In this document: positions 43,598 to 52,627 of the stretch, one piece after another
Layout: every line of letters begins with the position of its first letter
Position numbering within the stretch: the stretch's first letter is position 1
From: Oliverpabstia intestinalis
Lineage (GTDB): Bacteria > Bacillota > Clostridia > Lachnospirales > Lachnospiraceae
Reading direction: 5' to 3'
Assembly (NCBI RefSeq): GCF_009696065.1
Contig: NZ_VUMS01000007.1
Span: 1 to 64,000 of the forward strand
Length of the DNA: 64,000 nt
Translations under genes and position numbers: made by a program
The notes under the pieces: model-generated
Database searches by the model: none
The model's input: the letters and a program-made list of their open reading frames with translations, nothing else
What the model was told of the DNA's origin: nothing

Positions 43598-44542
43598 ATG
43601 AAATTTATTCAGGAATTTTTTGAGGGATGCCGGGTGTCCGGAATTTACCTTTGCAAACATAAACAGGCAGCAGTGACAAAAAACGGAAAACCATATGAAA
43701 ATGTGATTCTGCAGGACAAGACCGGGACAATCGATGCCAAGATCTGGGATCCGAATTCGCTGGGGATTGATGATTTTGAAACACTGGATTATATTGAAAT
43801 CATGGGAGATGTCACCAATTTTGCAGGTGCACTGCAGCTGAACATCAAGCGTGCAAGAAAAGCCCGTGAGGGAGAGTACGATCCCACAGATTATCTTCCG
43901 GTGAGCAAATGTGATATCGACGAAATGTACGGAGAACTGATGGCGATTATCAAAACCATCCAAAATCCATACCTGTCCCGTCTGTTAGAACTGTTTTTTG
44001 TGGAGGATGAAGCATTCATCAAACGCTTCCGCTTCAATTCCGCAGCCAAGACAGTACACCACGGTTTTGTGGGCGGACTGCTGGAGCATACGTTAAATGT
44101 GACCAAACTCTGCGATTTTTATACGAAAGCCTACCCTGCACTGAACCGCGACCTGCTTCTGACCGCAGCAATCTTTCATGATATCGGAAAGACGAAAGAA
44201 ATTTCTGCATTTCCGATGAATGATTATACCGATGACGGACAGTTGCTGGGCCATATTATGATTGGAGCGGAGATGCTCCACGATGCGATCCGTGAGATCC
44301 CGGATTTCCCGGCAAAAGTGGAGAGTGAGTTAAAGCACTGCATCCTGGCGCACCATGGAGAACTGGAATACGGTTCCCCGAAGAAACCGGCACTGATGGA
44401 GGCGGCAGCGCTGAATATGGCAGACAACACGGATGCCAAGATGGAAACATTTACCGAGCTTTTCGACAATGCGAAAGATCCGAACGAATGGCTTGGCTAC
44501 AACCGGCTGTTTGAATCAAATATCCGTAAAACCAGTATGTAA
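43598..44542 (+). CDS. yhaM: 3'-5' exoribonuclease YhaM
   Basis: The 314-residue protein combines an N-terminal OB-fold (about 10-90, VILQDKTGTIDAKIWD) with an HD hydrolase domain. The HD metal ligands are visible in HHGFVGGLLEHTLNV (about 152-166) and AAIFHDIGKT (about 191-200). Length and order equal those of Bacillus YhaM, which trims single-stranded RNA and DNA 3' ends. The rlmD gene follows after 15 bp and is likely co-transcribed. Confidence 0.93.
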   Translation: MKFIQEFFEGCRVSGIYLCKHKQAAVTKNGKPYENVILQDKTGTIDAKIWDPNSLGIDDFETLDYIEIMGDVTNFAGALQLNIKRARKAREGEYDPTDYLPVSKCDIDEMYGELMAIIKTIQNPYLSRLLELFFVEDEAFIKRFRFNSAAKTVHHGFVGGLLEHTLNVTKLCDFYTKAYPALNRDLLLTAAIFHDIGKTKEISAFPMNDYTDDGQLLGHIMIGAEMLHDAIREIPDFPAKVESELKHCILAHHGELEYGSPKKPALMEAAALNMADNTDAKMETFTELFDNAKDPNEWLGYNRLFESNIRKTSM

Positions 44543-44557
44543 AGAAAGGGCAGATCC

Positions 44558-46240
44558 ATGGAATACAAAAAGAATGATCTTCTGACTGTAACCATCGAGG
44601 ATATGGGACATGACGGGGAAGGAATCGGAAAAGTGGACGGTTATACCGTATTTGTAAAAGACACAGTGATCGGCGATAAAGTACAGGCAAAGATCATGAA
44701 GGCGAAAAAAAATTACGGTTATGCCAGACTGGTGGAGATCATGGAGCCGTCGAAAGACCGGGTCGAGCCACGCTGTGCGTACGCCCGTCAGTGCGGCGGC
44801 TGCCAGATCCAGGCACTTTCTTATGAAAAACAGCTGGCATACAAACAGCAGAAGATTGAAAATAATCTGATCCGGATCGGCGGTTTTCAGAAAGAAGAGA
44901 TTCCGATGCAGCCTATCATCGGCATGGAAGATCCGTACCATTACAGAAACAAAGCGCAGTTTCCGGTGGGATGCGACAAAGAAGGGCATCTGATCGCCGG
45001 ATTCTATGCCGGAAGAACTCACTCGATCATCAGCAACAGGAAGTGCTATCTAGGCGTGGAGGTCAACGAACAGATTCTGAATCTGGTACTGGCGCATATG
45101 GAAGCGTATGATATTCCGGCCTATGATGAGATGACCGGGAAGGGTCTGGTGCGTCACGTACTGATCCGTTATGGATTCCAGTCGAAAGAGATTATGGTCT
45201 GCCTTGTTGTCAACGGCGGCTACATCCCGGAGGCGGAAGAACTGATCGCGAGGCTTTGCAAGATTCCGGGGATGACCAGTATTTCTCTGAATATCAACAG
45301 GGAAAAGACGAACATGATTCTGGGGAGAAAAGGGAAACTTTTATGGGGCAAGGAATATATCACCGATACCATCGGACCGATCGCCTATCAGATTTCTCCG
45401 CAGTCTTTTTATCAGGTCAACCCGGTGCAGACACAGAAACTTTACGAAAAAGCACTGGAATACGCAGGTCTGGAAGGAAATGAGACGGTCTGGGATCTCT
45501 ACTGCGGAATCGGAACCATCTCCCTCTTCCTAGCCCAGAAAGCCAAACAGGTCTACGGCGTGGAGATTGTCCCGGCTGCCATCGAGGATGCAAAACGAAA
45601 TGCAACGCTGAATCATATCACGAATGCAGAATTCTTTGTAGGAAAAGCGGAAGAAGTGTTGCCGGAAAAATACGAAAAAGAAGGCATCTATGCGGATGTG
45701 ATCGTGGTGGATCCGCCACGGAAAGGATGCGAAGAGAGCGTACTGGCTACGATGGTAAAGATGCAGCCGAAACGGATCGTGTACGTAAGTTGTGACTCTG
45801 CGACTCTGGCCCGGGATCTGAAATATCTGCGGGGGGAAGGATATGAAGTCAAGAAGGTGCAGGGGGTTGATCAGTTTCCTCATACGGTGCATGTGGAGAC
45901 GGTTGTACTGCTTTCCCACAAAAAGTCAGACGGACATATCAACGTAAAAGGTGAGTTTGGCGAAGGTGAGGGAAAAGTTCCGCTTGATAATATCGCTAAA
46001 AGAGCCGAAGAGTACAAGCCCAAAGAGCGAGTGACCTACAAAATGATAAAGGAGTACATAGAAGCTAAATACGGCTTCAAAGTACATACCGCATACATCG
46101 CAGAGGTAAAGAGAGATTTAGGCTTGCCAATGTACGATGCTCCTAATGCAGTAGAAGAATTGAAACAGCCGAGGAAGCATCCGACAGCGGAGAAAGTGGA
46201 AGCGATAAAGGATGCGTTGAAGCATTTTGAGGTAATTTAA
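44558..46240 (+). CDS. rlmD: 23S rRNA (uracil-5-)-methyltransferase RlmD with extra C-terminal domain
   Basis: Residues 1-456 form a normal RlmD/RumA: TRAM domain, iron-sulfur cysteines (C73, C79, C82 and a fourth in RKCYLG), methyltransferase domain with WDLYCGIGTISLFLAQ and the catalytic YVSCDSATLARDL. The usual end is near VVLLSHKK. Here about 104 residues follow in frame from 45926 (SDGHINVKGEFG onward), including a helical segment with YKMIKEYIEAKYGFK and RKHPTAEK. Codon use shifts there. The tail looks like sequence added by integration of a mobile element at the 3' end of the gene; an accessory patch follows. Confidence 0.88.
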   Translation: MEYKKNDLLTVTIEDMGHDGEGIGKVDGYTVFVKDTVIGDKVQAKIMKAKKNYGYARLVEIMEPSKDRVEPRCAYARQCGGCQIQALSYEKQLAYKQQKIENNLIRIGGFQKEEIPMQPIIGMEDPYHYRNKAQFPVGCDKEGHLIAGFYAGRTHSIISNRKCYLGVEVNEQILNLVLAHMEAYDIPAYDEMTGKGLVRHVLIRYGFQSKEIMVCLVVNGGYIPEAEELIARLCKIPGMTSISLNINREKTNMILGRKGKLLWGKEYITDTIGPIAYQISPQSFYQVNPVQTQKLYEKALEYAGLEGNETVWDLYCGIGTISLFLAQKAKQVYGVEIVPAAIEDAKRNATLNHITNAEFFVGKAEEVLPEKYEKEGIYADVIVVDPPRKGCEESVLATMVKMQPKRIVYVSCDSATLARDLKYLRGEGYEVKKVQGVDQFPHTVHVETVVLLSHKKSDGHINVKGEFGEGEGKVPLDNIAKRAEEYKPKERVTYKMIKEYIEAKYGFKVHTAYIAEVKRDLGLPMYDAPNAVEELKQPRKHPTAEKVEAIKDALKHFEVI

Positions 46241-46248
46241 TAATGATG

Positions 46249-46284
46249 AGCGTATCATAAAAACAGTGGTACGCTTATTTTTTT
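46249..46284 (+). terminator. Terminator after rlmD
   Basis: AGCGTATC pairs with GGTACGCT (one G-T pair) around an 11-nt loop, followed by TTATTTTTTT. Confidence 0.75.
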
Positions 46285-46393
46285 ACATATTTGTCTTTTC
46301 GCTGACCAATATTTTATCTGGTTAAAAAGCGGAGGGCAGATTTTATACTAAACTGCCTGATTGATATAATTAAAAGCGTTCACTTTGCTATTG

Positions 46394-46422
46394 TTGACTT
46401 AAAGAGAAAAATCGAATATGAT
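46394..46422 (+). promoter_or_regulatory. Promoter of the abiE operon
   Basis: TTGACT and TATGAT with exactly 17 bp between, 57 bp before abiEi. Between them and the start lie GCCCAATCG and GGGCGATTA, loosely symmetrical sequences where an autoregulating AbiEi could bind; that last point is inference. Confidence 0.7.
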
Positions 46423-46478
46423 ATAGTAAAGTGCCCAATCGTTGGTCTAATTAAGGGCGATTAAATAGAGGTGAAGAT

Positions 46479-47087
46479 ATGCTTCAGAATAAAGATATTG
46501 AGACACTGAGAATGTTGTTTAGCAGTCATAATTATGTTATGACTACTGCTGAACTTACAGCTTCAAAGTTATACTATGCAGATATAAAACAACTTTTAGA
46601 CGAAGGATTGATTGAAAGAGTCAGGCGAGGTTACTATCACTGGACTCAAGATTATGGCGAAAGCGAAGTTGTCATTATCAATCGATTGTTTCCCGATGCA
46701 GTGCTCTGTATGGAGACTGCCCTATTCTATTATAGATACAGTGACAGAAATCCTGCTGAATGGAACTTTGCAATAGATAAAAATGTCTCTAAGCGGCGAA
46801 CAAAAATCGATTATCCGTTTATAAAGGCATATCGTGTAGAGTCAGAGTTGGTTACGCTGGGCGAAACCGAAGGTGAAATTGATTTCCACAAAGTCCGCAT
46901 TTATGACCGTGACCGTACTATTTGCGATGTGCTGCGAAATATGAACAAGATGGATAAGGAGGTTTTTAATAAAGCAGTACAGGGCTATGTTAAAGACTCG
47001 AAAAAGAATATACCGAATCTTATAGAATATGCGAAAGTTTTGCGTGTTCAAACGCGTGTAAAAGAATTGATTGGAGTGTGGTTGTAA
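46479..47087 (+). CDS. abiEi: Type IV antitoxin AbiEi
   Basis: The 202-residue protein has an N-terminal winged-helix domain (about 1-55, with LLDEGLIERVRRGYYHW) and the AbiEi C-terminal domain (about 60-195). Known AbiEi proteins repress their own operon and neutralise the paired nucleotidyltransferase. GAGGTGAAG precedes the ATG. Its stop shares one base with the abiEii start (TAATG), the standard coupled arrangement. The base composition is clearly more AT-rich than the housekeeping genes upstream, consistent with transfer. Confidence 0.88.
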   Translation: MLQNKDIETLRMLFSSHNYVMTTAELTASKLYYADIKQLLDEGLIERVRRGYYHWTQDYGESEVVIINRLFPDAVLCMETALFYYRYSDRNPAEWNFAIDKNVSKRRTKIDYPFIKAYRVESELVTLGETEGEIDFHKVRIYDRDRTICDVLRNMNKMDKEVFNKAVQGYVKDSKKNIPNLIEYAKVLRVQTRVKELIGVWL

Positions 47088-48028
47088 TGGCAGATGTTGC
47101 AGCTTCCGTTCTGGCAAAGCTGAGAAATAAAGCAAAAGCTTCTGGTATCAGCTACCAGCAATGCTTGCAGCTTTTTGTGCAGGAAGAATTTTTGAGAAAG
47201 CTATCAAAATCTGGGTGTGAGGATACGCTAATACTCAAAGGTGGATTGTTCATTTATACTTTAACTAATTTTGAAAGTAGAGCAACAATTGATGTCGATT
47301 TCTTGCTCCGTGGATACTCTAATACAATAGATGATGTAAAAGAGTTGATTTGTAAAATCATCGACACGCCGACTGGTAACGATTATATAGAAATGCGAGC
47401 AAAAGGCTTTGAAGAGATTTCTCCGCAAAGAAAATATCACGGTATCAGTACACAGATTATTGCTCAAATAAAAAATGTGCGTGTGCCGTTCAATGTTGAT
47501 ATAGGTGTGGGTGATATTATAGTCCCCTGTGCCGAAGAACGCACAATCAACACTCAGCTTCCAGACTTTGAAGCCCCTGTAATCAAAACTTATTCCCTTG
47601 AAAGCACCATTGCCGAAAAGTTTGATGCCATACTGCAACGCTTCGAGCTGACAGGCAGAATGAAAGATTTTTATGACATTTATTATCTTTCAAATACATT
47701 CGATTTTGAGGGTGCAAAATTGCAGGCAGCTATATTTGAAACCTTACAGCGGCGTGGTACTCCCTATGACAGAGATAGTTTTAAGCGTGTTGTTGCACTT
47801 GCCAATGATGAAGATATGCAGAAGCGTTGGAAGTTCTTTTTGAAAACCATAAAAGATAACACACTTGAGTTTCCATTCGTCATTGAAGAAATCCAGATTT
47901 TTCTTGAGCCTGTGTTTGATGCGATAGTGAATGAGAAAGAGTGGCAAAACATATGGAAAAGCAATGCGAAAAAATGGTCAAATCTGAAGGGATGTATTGC
48001 AATGCCATTAACTCCACTCGATCAATAA
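47087..48028 (+). CDS. abiEii: Type IV toxin AbiEii, nucleotidyltransferase
   Basis: The 313-residue protein is a nucleotidyltransferase of the AbiEii/AbiGii group. The active-site block is LILKGGLFIYTLTNFESRATIDVDFLLRG (about 48-76, with KGG and the D-x-D pair), and TIAEKFDAIL plus RMKDFYDIYYLS lie in the middle. Such toxins modify tRNA or related targets, arrest growth and can abort phage infection. The ATG at 47087 overlaps the antitoxin stop. No truncation is seen, so the pair appears functional. Confidence 0.88.
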   Translation: MADVAASVLAKLRNKAKASGISYQQCLQLFVQEEFLRKLSKSGCEDTLILKGGLFIYTLTNFESRATIDVDFLLRGYSNTIDDVKELICKIIDTPTGNDYIEMRAKGFEEISPQRKYHGISTQIIAQIKNVRVPFNVDIGVGDIIVPCAEERTINTQLPDFEAPVIKTYSLESTIAEKFDAILQRFELTGRMKDFYDIYYLSNTFDFEGAKLQAAIFETLQRRGTPYDRDSFKRVVALANDEDMQKRWKFFLKTIKDNTLEFPFVIEEIQIFLEPVFDAIVNEKEWQNIWKSNAKKWSNLKGCIAMPLTPLDQ

Positions 48029-48508
48029 GTGTCCCGGTGTTTCTGTGTTCTTAACTATCTGCATGATTTTTCGCATTACATATCTGCGTCCGTTTTCCCC
48101 AAAATAAAAGCAGTCTCCTTTTTCTGTATCGAGACCAGTACCTGAATCGGATGTTTGCTATGGCTTTGAAGGAACTGTTTCCATCCCTTGGAAAAGTTGA
48201 TCCGTGATATCGGGATCTTTCGTAAGCCATAGGTCCAATCGTTCTGCCAGTATTTCTGCCGGCATATTTGGACTGATGGAGCTCTGTCCCAACATCTCTG
48301 ACAGAGCGTTGCGTTGATAATCTGCTGAGCATTTCTTTGCAAAAAATGATGCCATATTTTTAATATGGTCCCGATTTTGTGGCTGTTTTCTTTTGCCTGT
48401 ACGTAAAAGGCTGATCAGTGACGGGTCCACAGAGATGTTTTTTGCAAGTTCCTTATTTGAAGCCTGAGATATATTCATAAGAAAAACCAGTTTATCGTTA
48501 AATTACAT
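48008..48508 (-). pseudogene. Nonsense-mutated helix-turn-helix protein
   Basis: Reading the minus strand from an ATG at 48508 (with AAAGGTGACAGG upstream) gives M-stop-FNDKLVFLMNISQ..., so the second codon is TAA (48503-48505). The frame then runs through an XRE-like HTH (NKELAKNISVDPSLISLLRTGKRK) to a TAG at 48158-48160. It stays open afterwards as QTSDSGTGLDTEKGDCFYFG and so on, ending at 48008 inside the abiEii 3' end. Two stop codons in one continuous frame indicate a decayed gene. A fragment starting at an internal ATG (48478) could still be made. Confidence 0.7.
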
Positions 48509-48513
48509 TTTCC

Positions 48514-48576
48514 TGTCACCTTTCATGATATTATTATATCAAGTGTCATTTGAAATATATGTCATTTTTTGTGACA
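48514..48576. promoter_or_regulatory. Cluster of TGTCA boxes in a divergent intergenic region
   Basis: TGTCA occurs at 48514, 48544 and 48560 and its complement TGACA at 48572; the last two form TGTCA-N7-TGACA. The cluster lies between the decayed HTH gene and the Hpt gene and could be an operator for an HTH regulator. Support is from spacing alone. Confidence 0.35.
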
Positions 48577-48660
48577 AATCAAGGGATTATGTTGAAACAG
48601 CTGGCATAGATATAGTATATTTTGATTGGAAAAAGTAAATTATTAGGGGAGAGAGGTTCT

Positions 48661-49044
48661 ATGTTATTAAAGGAATGTTATGATTCATTTGGAGGAAGCT
48701 ATGAAACAATAATGCAGCGTCTTCCACGGGAAGAAACGGTAAAAAAATTTGCATTAAAATTTCTTTCAGATCCAAGTTTTGGGGATTTACACAAGGCTTT
48801 GGAGTGCGGAGATTATGAGAGGGCATTTCTTGCAGCACATTCATTGAAAGGTGTCAGTTCGAATCTAGCCTTTGCACGGCTGAGTATCTCTTCAGGTGAA
48901 CTGACAGAGCTCTTAAGAGACAGAGAAAGCCGGATACCTGATGAAGAGAGCTGCAGAGAGTTGTTTGAGCGTGTAACGACAGATTACGAGGCGGTTACCA
49001 AAGCTCTTATGGAATTGGAACAGAATTCAGAGGCTGATGTGTAA
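48661..49044 (+). CDS. Histidine phosphotransfer (Hpt) domain protein
   Basis: The 127-residue all-helical protein has the Hpt signature AAHSLKGVSSNLAF (about 58-71) with phospho-acceptor His60. Hpt proteins shuttle phosphate between hybrid kinases and response regulators. The ATG at 48661 has GGGGAGAGAGG upstream. The next gene, starting directly after its stop, was a hybrid histidine kinase but is now broken, so this protein has lost its local partner unless another kinase in the genome serves. Confidence 0.82.
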   Translation: MLLKECYDSFGGSYETIMQRLPREETVKKFALKFLSDPSFGDLHKALECGDYERAFLAAHSLKGVSSNLAFARLSISSGELTELLRDRESRIPDEESCRELFERVTTDYEAVTKALMELEQNSEADV

Positions 49045-50983
49045 ATGAAAATGACGAAAAATTCTATCCGGTATGTGATAAGCGTTTTTTACTGATGCTT
49101 TTTATCATGCTGACGATTCTGTATGCACATTATCGTAATGGAATAAGAAATTTTGATCAGATCGATAAATATATAGACGGGCTATCAGATAATGCTTCGA
49201 GCCATGTGGCGGATGTACTTGCTGACAAATGCTCCTCCATTGAATCTGTTGCATATCTGTATGGAAAATCAATTAAAAACACAGATGTAGATCTTGACCT
49301 TCTTGCCGGACTTGAAGAAAAATCCCGCTTTAATATAATCCGGTTTATTTCTCTGGATGGTACAGACTATGCAAGTGATGGCAAAGTCACGAATGTTAAG
49401 GATCGAGATTACTTTAAGCGTGGAATGAATGGGCAATCCGGTATCTGTGAGGTGCTAAAGTCAAGGATCACCGGAGAAAAGCTGATCGGTTTCTATGCTC
49501 CTGTGTATTTTGAGAATAAAATCTGCGGAATTACGATCGGATTTCTGACAGAAAGTACGGTTTCGGATATTATTGTGCGGTCTGCGAACAGGGACAGCAG
49601 AAGGACTTTTTGGATTATTACAGTCATATTTGTGGTATTTCTTATTTACTTGATTATTACATACAGGAAAGATGCAAAGGTAAGATCCGAAGAACTTGCA
49701 TATAATAAAGTAAATCTGCTCATGCGCAGTGTTTCAGGGAGTGATGGACAGTGATTTCAGTGAATATACGAACTGCGCTGCAGAATACTCCAAAGCTTAT
49801 GTCGCTGAATATGACCGTGAGCGTTTTCTCAATGCCACAAGGCTTTCCGTGCTTCGAGAGGTTCTTGGCCGGCAGACGGATTATTATATTGAGTATGATG
49901 CGGTTGTAGAAGGTGAGATCTATAAGCTTCAGAATAAGTATACAATTTCTGATAATAAGCAGTTTGAGAATCATATGCTGATTTCTGTTCGTGATGTTAC
50001 TGAGAGTACAAGGGAAAGAAATGCAAAGGAAAAAGAACTTTCCGAAGCCTGGGTCATGGCAGAAGCTGCCAATAGAGCGAAGACAACCTTCCTACTTAAT
50101 ATGTCCCACGATATTCGGACTCCTATTAATGCGATTACCGGCTATACGCATCTGCTCGAGATGAATATGGACAATAAGGAGAAAATGCGGAATTATATAG
50201 AGAAGATCAGATATTCAAGTGATTTCCTTCTTTCTCTTATAAATAATGTGCTGGAGATGTCCCGTATTGAGAGCGGGAAGATGGAGCTTGACGAAACGCT
50301 CTGGAGTGTGGATCAGCTCAACAATACGATCAGCTCGGTGTTTGATGAACAGATCAGACAGAAAAAGCTGAAGTTTATAAGTAAAAAAAATGTTACGCAT
50401 CCGGATATAATCTGTGATGAGCTCAAGCTTAAACAGGTATACCTTAATATAATAAGTAATGCGATCAAATACACGCCGGAAGGCGGCAGCGTCACAATGG
50501 AGCTGGGCGAGCTTCCATGCGACAGGCAAGAGTTCGGGCTCTACCGCTGTGTTGTATCGGATACGGGTATCGGAATGTCAGAAGAGTATCTGTCGCATAT
50601 ATTTGAAGCATTCACCCGTGAAAACAGTTCAACCGAAAGTAGAACCGTCGGTTCTGGTCTCGGAATGGCGATCGTTAAAAATCTGGTTGATTTCATGGGC
50701 GGAAGATGGTGTCATCTGTGTCCATATGGTTAATGAGGCTGATGCAGATTATTATGATATGATTCTGATGGATATCCAGATGCCCAATATGAATGGATAT
50801 GATGCAACTAGAAAGATCCGTGAGCTTGGCGGGGAAAAAGCGGAAATTCCTATCGTGGCGATGACAGCCAACGCCTTTGAGGCAGACAGGAAAAATGCTT
50901 ATGCAGCCGGTATGAACGGGCATATTGCGAAGCCAATCGAGATACCTGAGCTTATGGAGGCACTGACTAGATTTTTAGGATAG
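49045..50983 (+). pseudogene. Decayed hybrid sensor histidine kinase
   Basis: Three reading-frame segments together spell a hybrid kinase. ATG at 49045 follows the Hpt stop; the frame breaks in a T-run near 49085 (six Ts, where seven would restore it). The sensor part (49095-49754) has a membrane segment, an extracytoplasmic domain and a second membrane segment near residues 173-192. A second frameshift near 49729 joins a PAS-like/HisKA/HATPase part (NMSHDIRTPINAITGY, NIISNAIKY). Near 50705 the HATPase end fuses out of frame to the last half of a receiver domain (MILMDIQMPNMNGYDATRKIR), so the intervening sequence is deleted. Confidence 0.8.
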
Positions 50984-51047
50984 GGGCAGATGATGTTCCT
51001 GTCCTTTTCCCTTTTATATAGAAGAAACTATTCCCTAATAGATGTAA

Positions 51048-51076
51048 TTGTCCCGGAGAGGTAACCGGGATTATAG
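51048..51076 (+). promoter_or_regulatory. Candidate promoter of the pilus locus
   Basis: TTGTCC and TTATAG with 17-bp spacing. The spacer is bounded by TCCCGG (51051-51056) and CCGGGA (51065-51070), an inverted repeat that could be an operator. A second possible -10, TATAAT, lies at 51167-51172 without a clear -35. Confidence 0.35.
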
Positions 51077-51223
51077 AAAAAAACTATATCTGGTATAGAA
51101 GTAATTTTTTATGAAAAAAAGTTGGAAAAGTTTTCTAAAAATGACCACCATGTGACAACTGGTATGTATAATAAAGAAAAGTTAGTTAAATATAGCGACC
51201 TGACGTATGGGGATGAGTACAAG

Positions 51224-51409
51224 ATGAAGAAAAAACAAACATTTATTATTGAAGTTGTTGATACGCAGGACAGTACCTGGCAGGGCAGGGTGAGCTGGGT
51301 CAACGGTCAGAAGCAGCAGACTTTCAGAAGTGTGATGGAGCTGCTCCGCCTGGTAGATTCTGTGGTAGGTGAAAATGAAAAAGGTTTTATCGAAAGAAAG
51401 ACCTTCTAA
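51224..51409 (+). CDS. Small WQG-domain protein, first gene of the pilus locus
   Basis: The 61-residue protein begins MKKKQTFIIEVVDTQDSTWQ; its W-Q-G-x-V motif (about residues 19-23) and the following F-R-S-x-M-E-L-L-R-L helix recur in the C-terminus of the 159-residue protein at 52614-53093. I do not know a named family. The start is set by GGGGATGAG upstream; a longer frame to 51122 has no ribosome site. It lies 24 bp before the SARP regulator and may modulate it. Confidence 0.65.
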   Translation: MKKKQTFIIEVVDTQDSTWQGRVSWVNGQKQQTFRSVMELLRLVDSVVGENEKGFIERKTF

Positions 51410-51433
51410 ATATTTTATACAGGGATTGGGAAT

Positions 51434-52627
51434 ATGAAAAAAATAAAGCTACAATTGTTTGGAAACTTTTGTTTGCAGTCAGACAAAGGGACGTTGAGCG
51501 AAGATATGATTTCTTCCAATCAGCTGATCAGACTGCTGGCATATATGTTGATTTACCGTGATAAGGTTCAGACACATCAGAAACTGATTGAGATCTTCTG
51601 GGACAATGATTCCAGAAATCCTAAAGGGTCACTGAAAAATCTGGTCTATCGACTGAGGAATACACTGAAGGTACTAGGGGATGATGAATACATCTGTACA
51701 CATGCTGAAGCATATCAGTGGAATCCGGAAATCGAAGTGGAGACAGATTATGAGCAGTGGGAAAAGAAGTTGTCAGAGTTGAGGGGTTTAAAAGATGAGA
51801 TTCAAAAAGAAAAGCTCTGTACACAGATCGTTTCCACATATAATGGAAATGTTTCCAATCGTATCGCGAATGAGTCGTGGATCCTGTCAAGAGTTATGGG
51901 ATATCAGTCACAGTACCTTGACACTGTAAAAGTCTTATGTGCCCTGCTGGAACAGCAGAAGCGCTGGGCTGAGATCGAGACTTACAGCAGTCAGGCCATG
52001 AAAGTAGATTCACTCGATGAGGATATACAGATCATGTTCCTTCGAAGCCTATACGGACAGAACAAATACGATCTGGCTATGCTGCACTATGAAAAAGTCA
52101 ACAAAATGTTCTATGAGAGCATGGGAAATTATTATCCGGAAAAGCTACGGGCCGAATTCCAGAAGCTTCTCACTGAGAACGGTGACAGTATAACAGACGC
52201 TGAAGAACTGCAAAAAGATTTATCGACACTGGAAGAGACAAAAGGTGCATTCTTCACTGACTATCAGGTATTCCGTCAGATCTACAGGATGGAATCAAGA
52301 AGGTTAAAGAGGTTTGGGATGGCAGAATATGTTATGTTCCTGACCTTAAGAAGAAAAAATAAGATCTTCGAAGGAACGGCAGTTGATCCGGTCCTGGAAA
52401 AGGGAATGTCTTTACTGGAAAAGCAGCTACGCAGTTCACTCCGCATCGGAGATGTGGTGACCCGGTATAGCGTTACACAGTTTATCGTATTGCTTCCGGC
52501 GTGCTCTTATGAATCAGGAATCAAGGTTGGGGAGCGCATAGAGAGGCAATTTCGGGACACATTAAATAAAATGAGGCTGGAACTCAAGGTAGAGCTGCAG
52601 GAGCTTTCGGCCTATGAATGTGAGTGA
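51434..52627 (+). CDS. SARP/BTAD-type transcriptional regulator
   Basis: The 397-residue protein has an N-terminal winged-helix DNA-binding domain (IKLQLFGNFCLQSDKG to about 95), a bacterial transcriptional activation domain of TPR-like helices (about 100-240, ALCALLEQQKRWAEIETYSSQAM) and a C-terminal region resembling a GGDEF fold (about 290-385). In that region the GGDEF loop is absent (RYSVTQFIVLLPACSYESG), so cyclic-di-GMP synthesis is unlikely. It is the first large gene of the pilus locus and probably its activator. GGATTGGGAATATG marks the start. Confidence 0.8.
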   Translation: MKKIKLQLFGNFCLQSDKGTLSEDMISSNQLIRLLAYMLIYRDKVQTHQKLIEIFWDNDSRNPKGSLKNLVYRLRNTLKVLGDDEYICTHAEAYQWNPEIEVETDYEQWEKKLSELRGLKDEIQKEKLCTQIVSTYNGNVSNRIANESWILSRVMGYQSQYLDTVKVLCALLEQQKRWAEIETYSSQAMKVDSLDEDIQIMFLRSLYGQNKYDLAMLHYEKVNKMFYESMGNYYPEKLRAEFQKLLTENGDSITDAEELQKDLSTLEETKGAFFTDYQVFRQIYRMESRRLKRFGMAEYVMFLTLRRKNKIFEGTAVDPVLEKGMSLLEKQLRSSLRIGDVVTRYSVTQFIVLLPACSYESGIKVGERIERQFRDTLNKMRLELKVELQELSAYECE

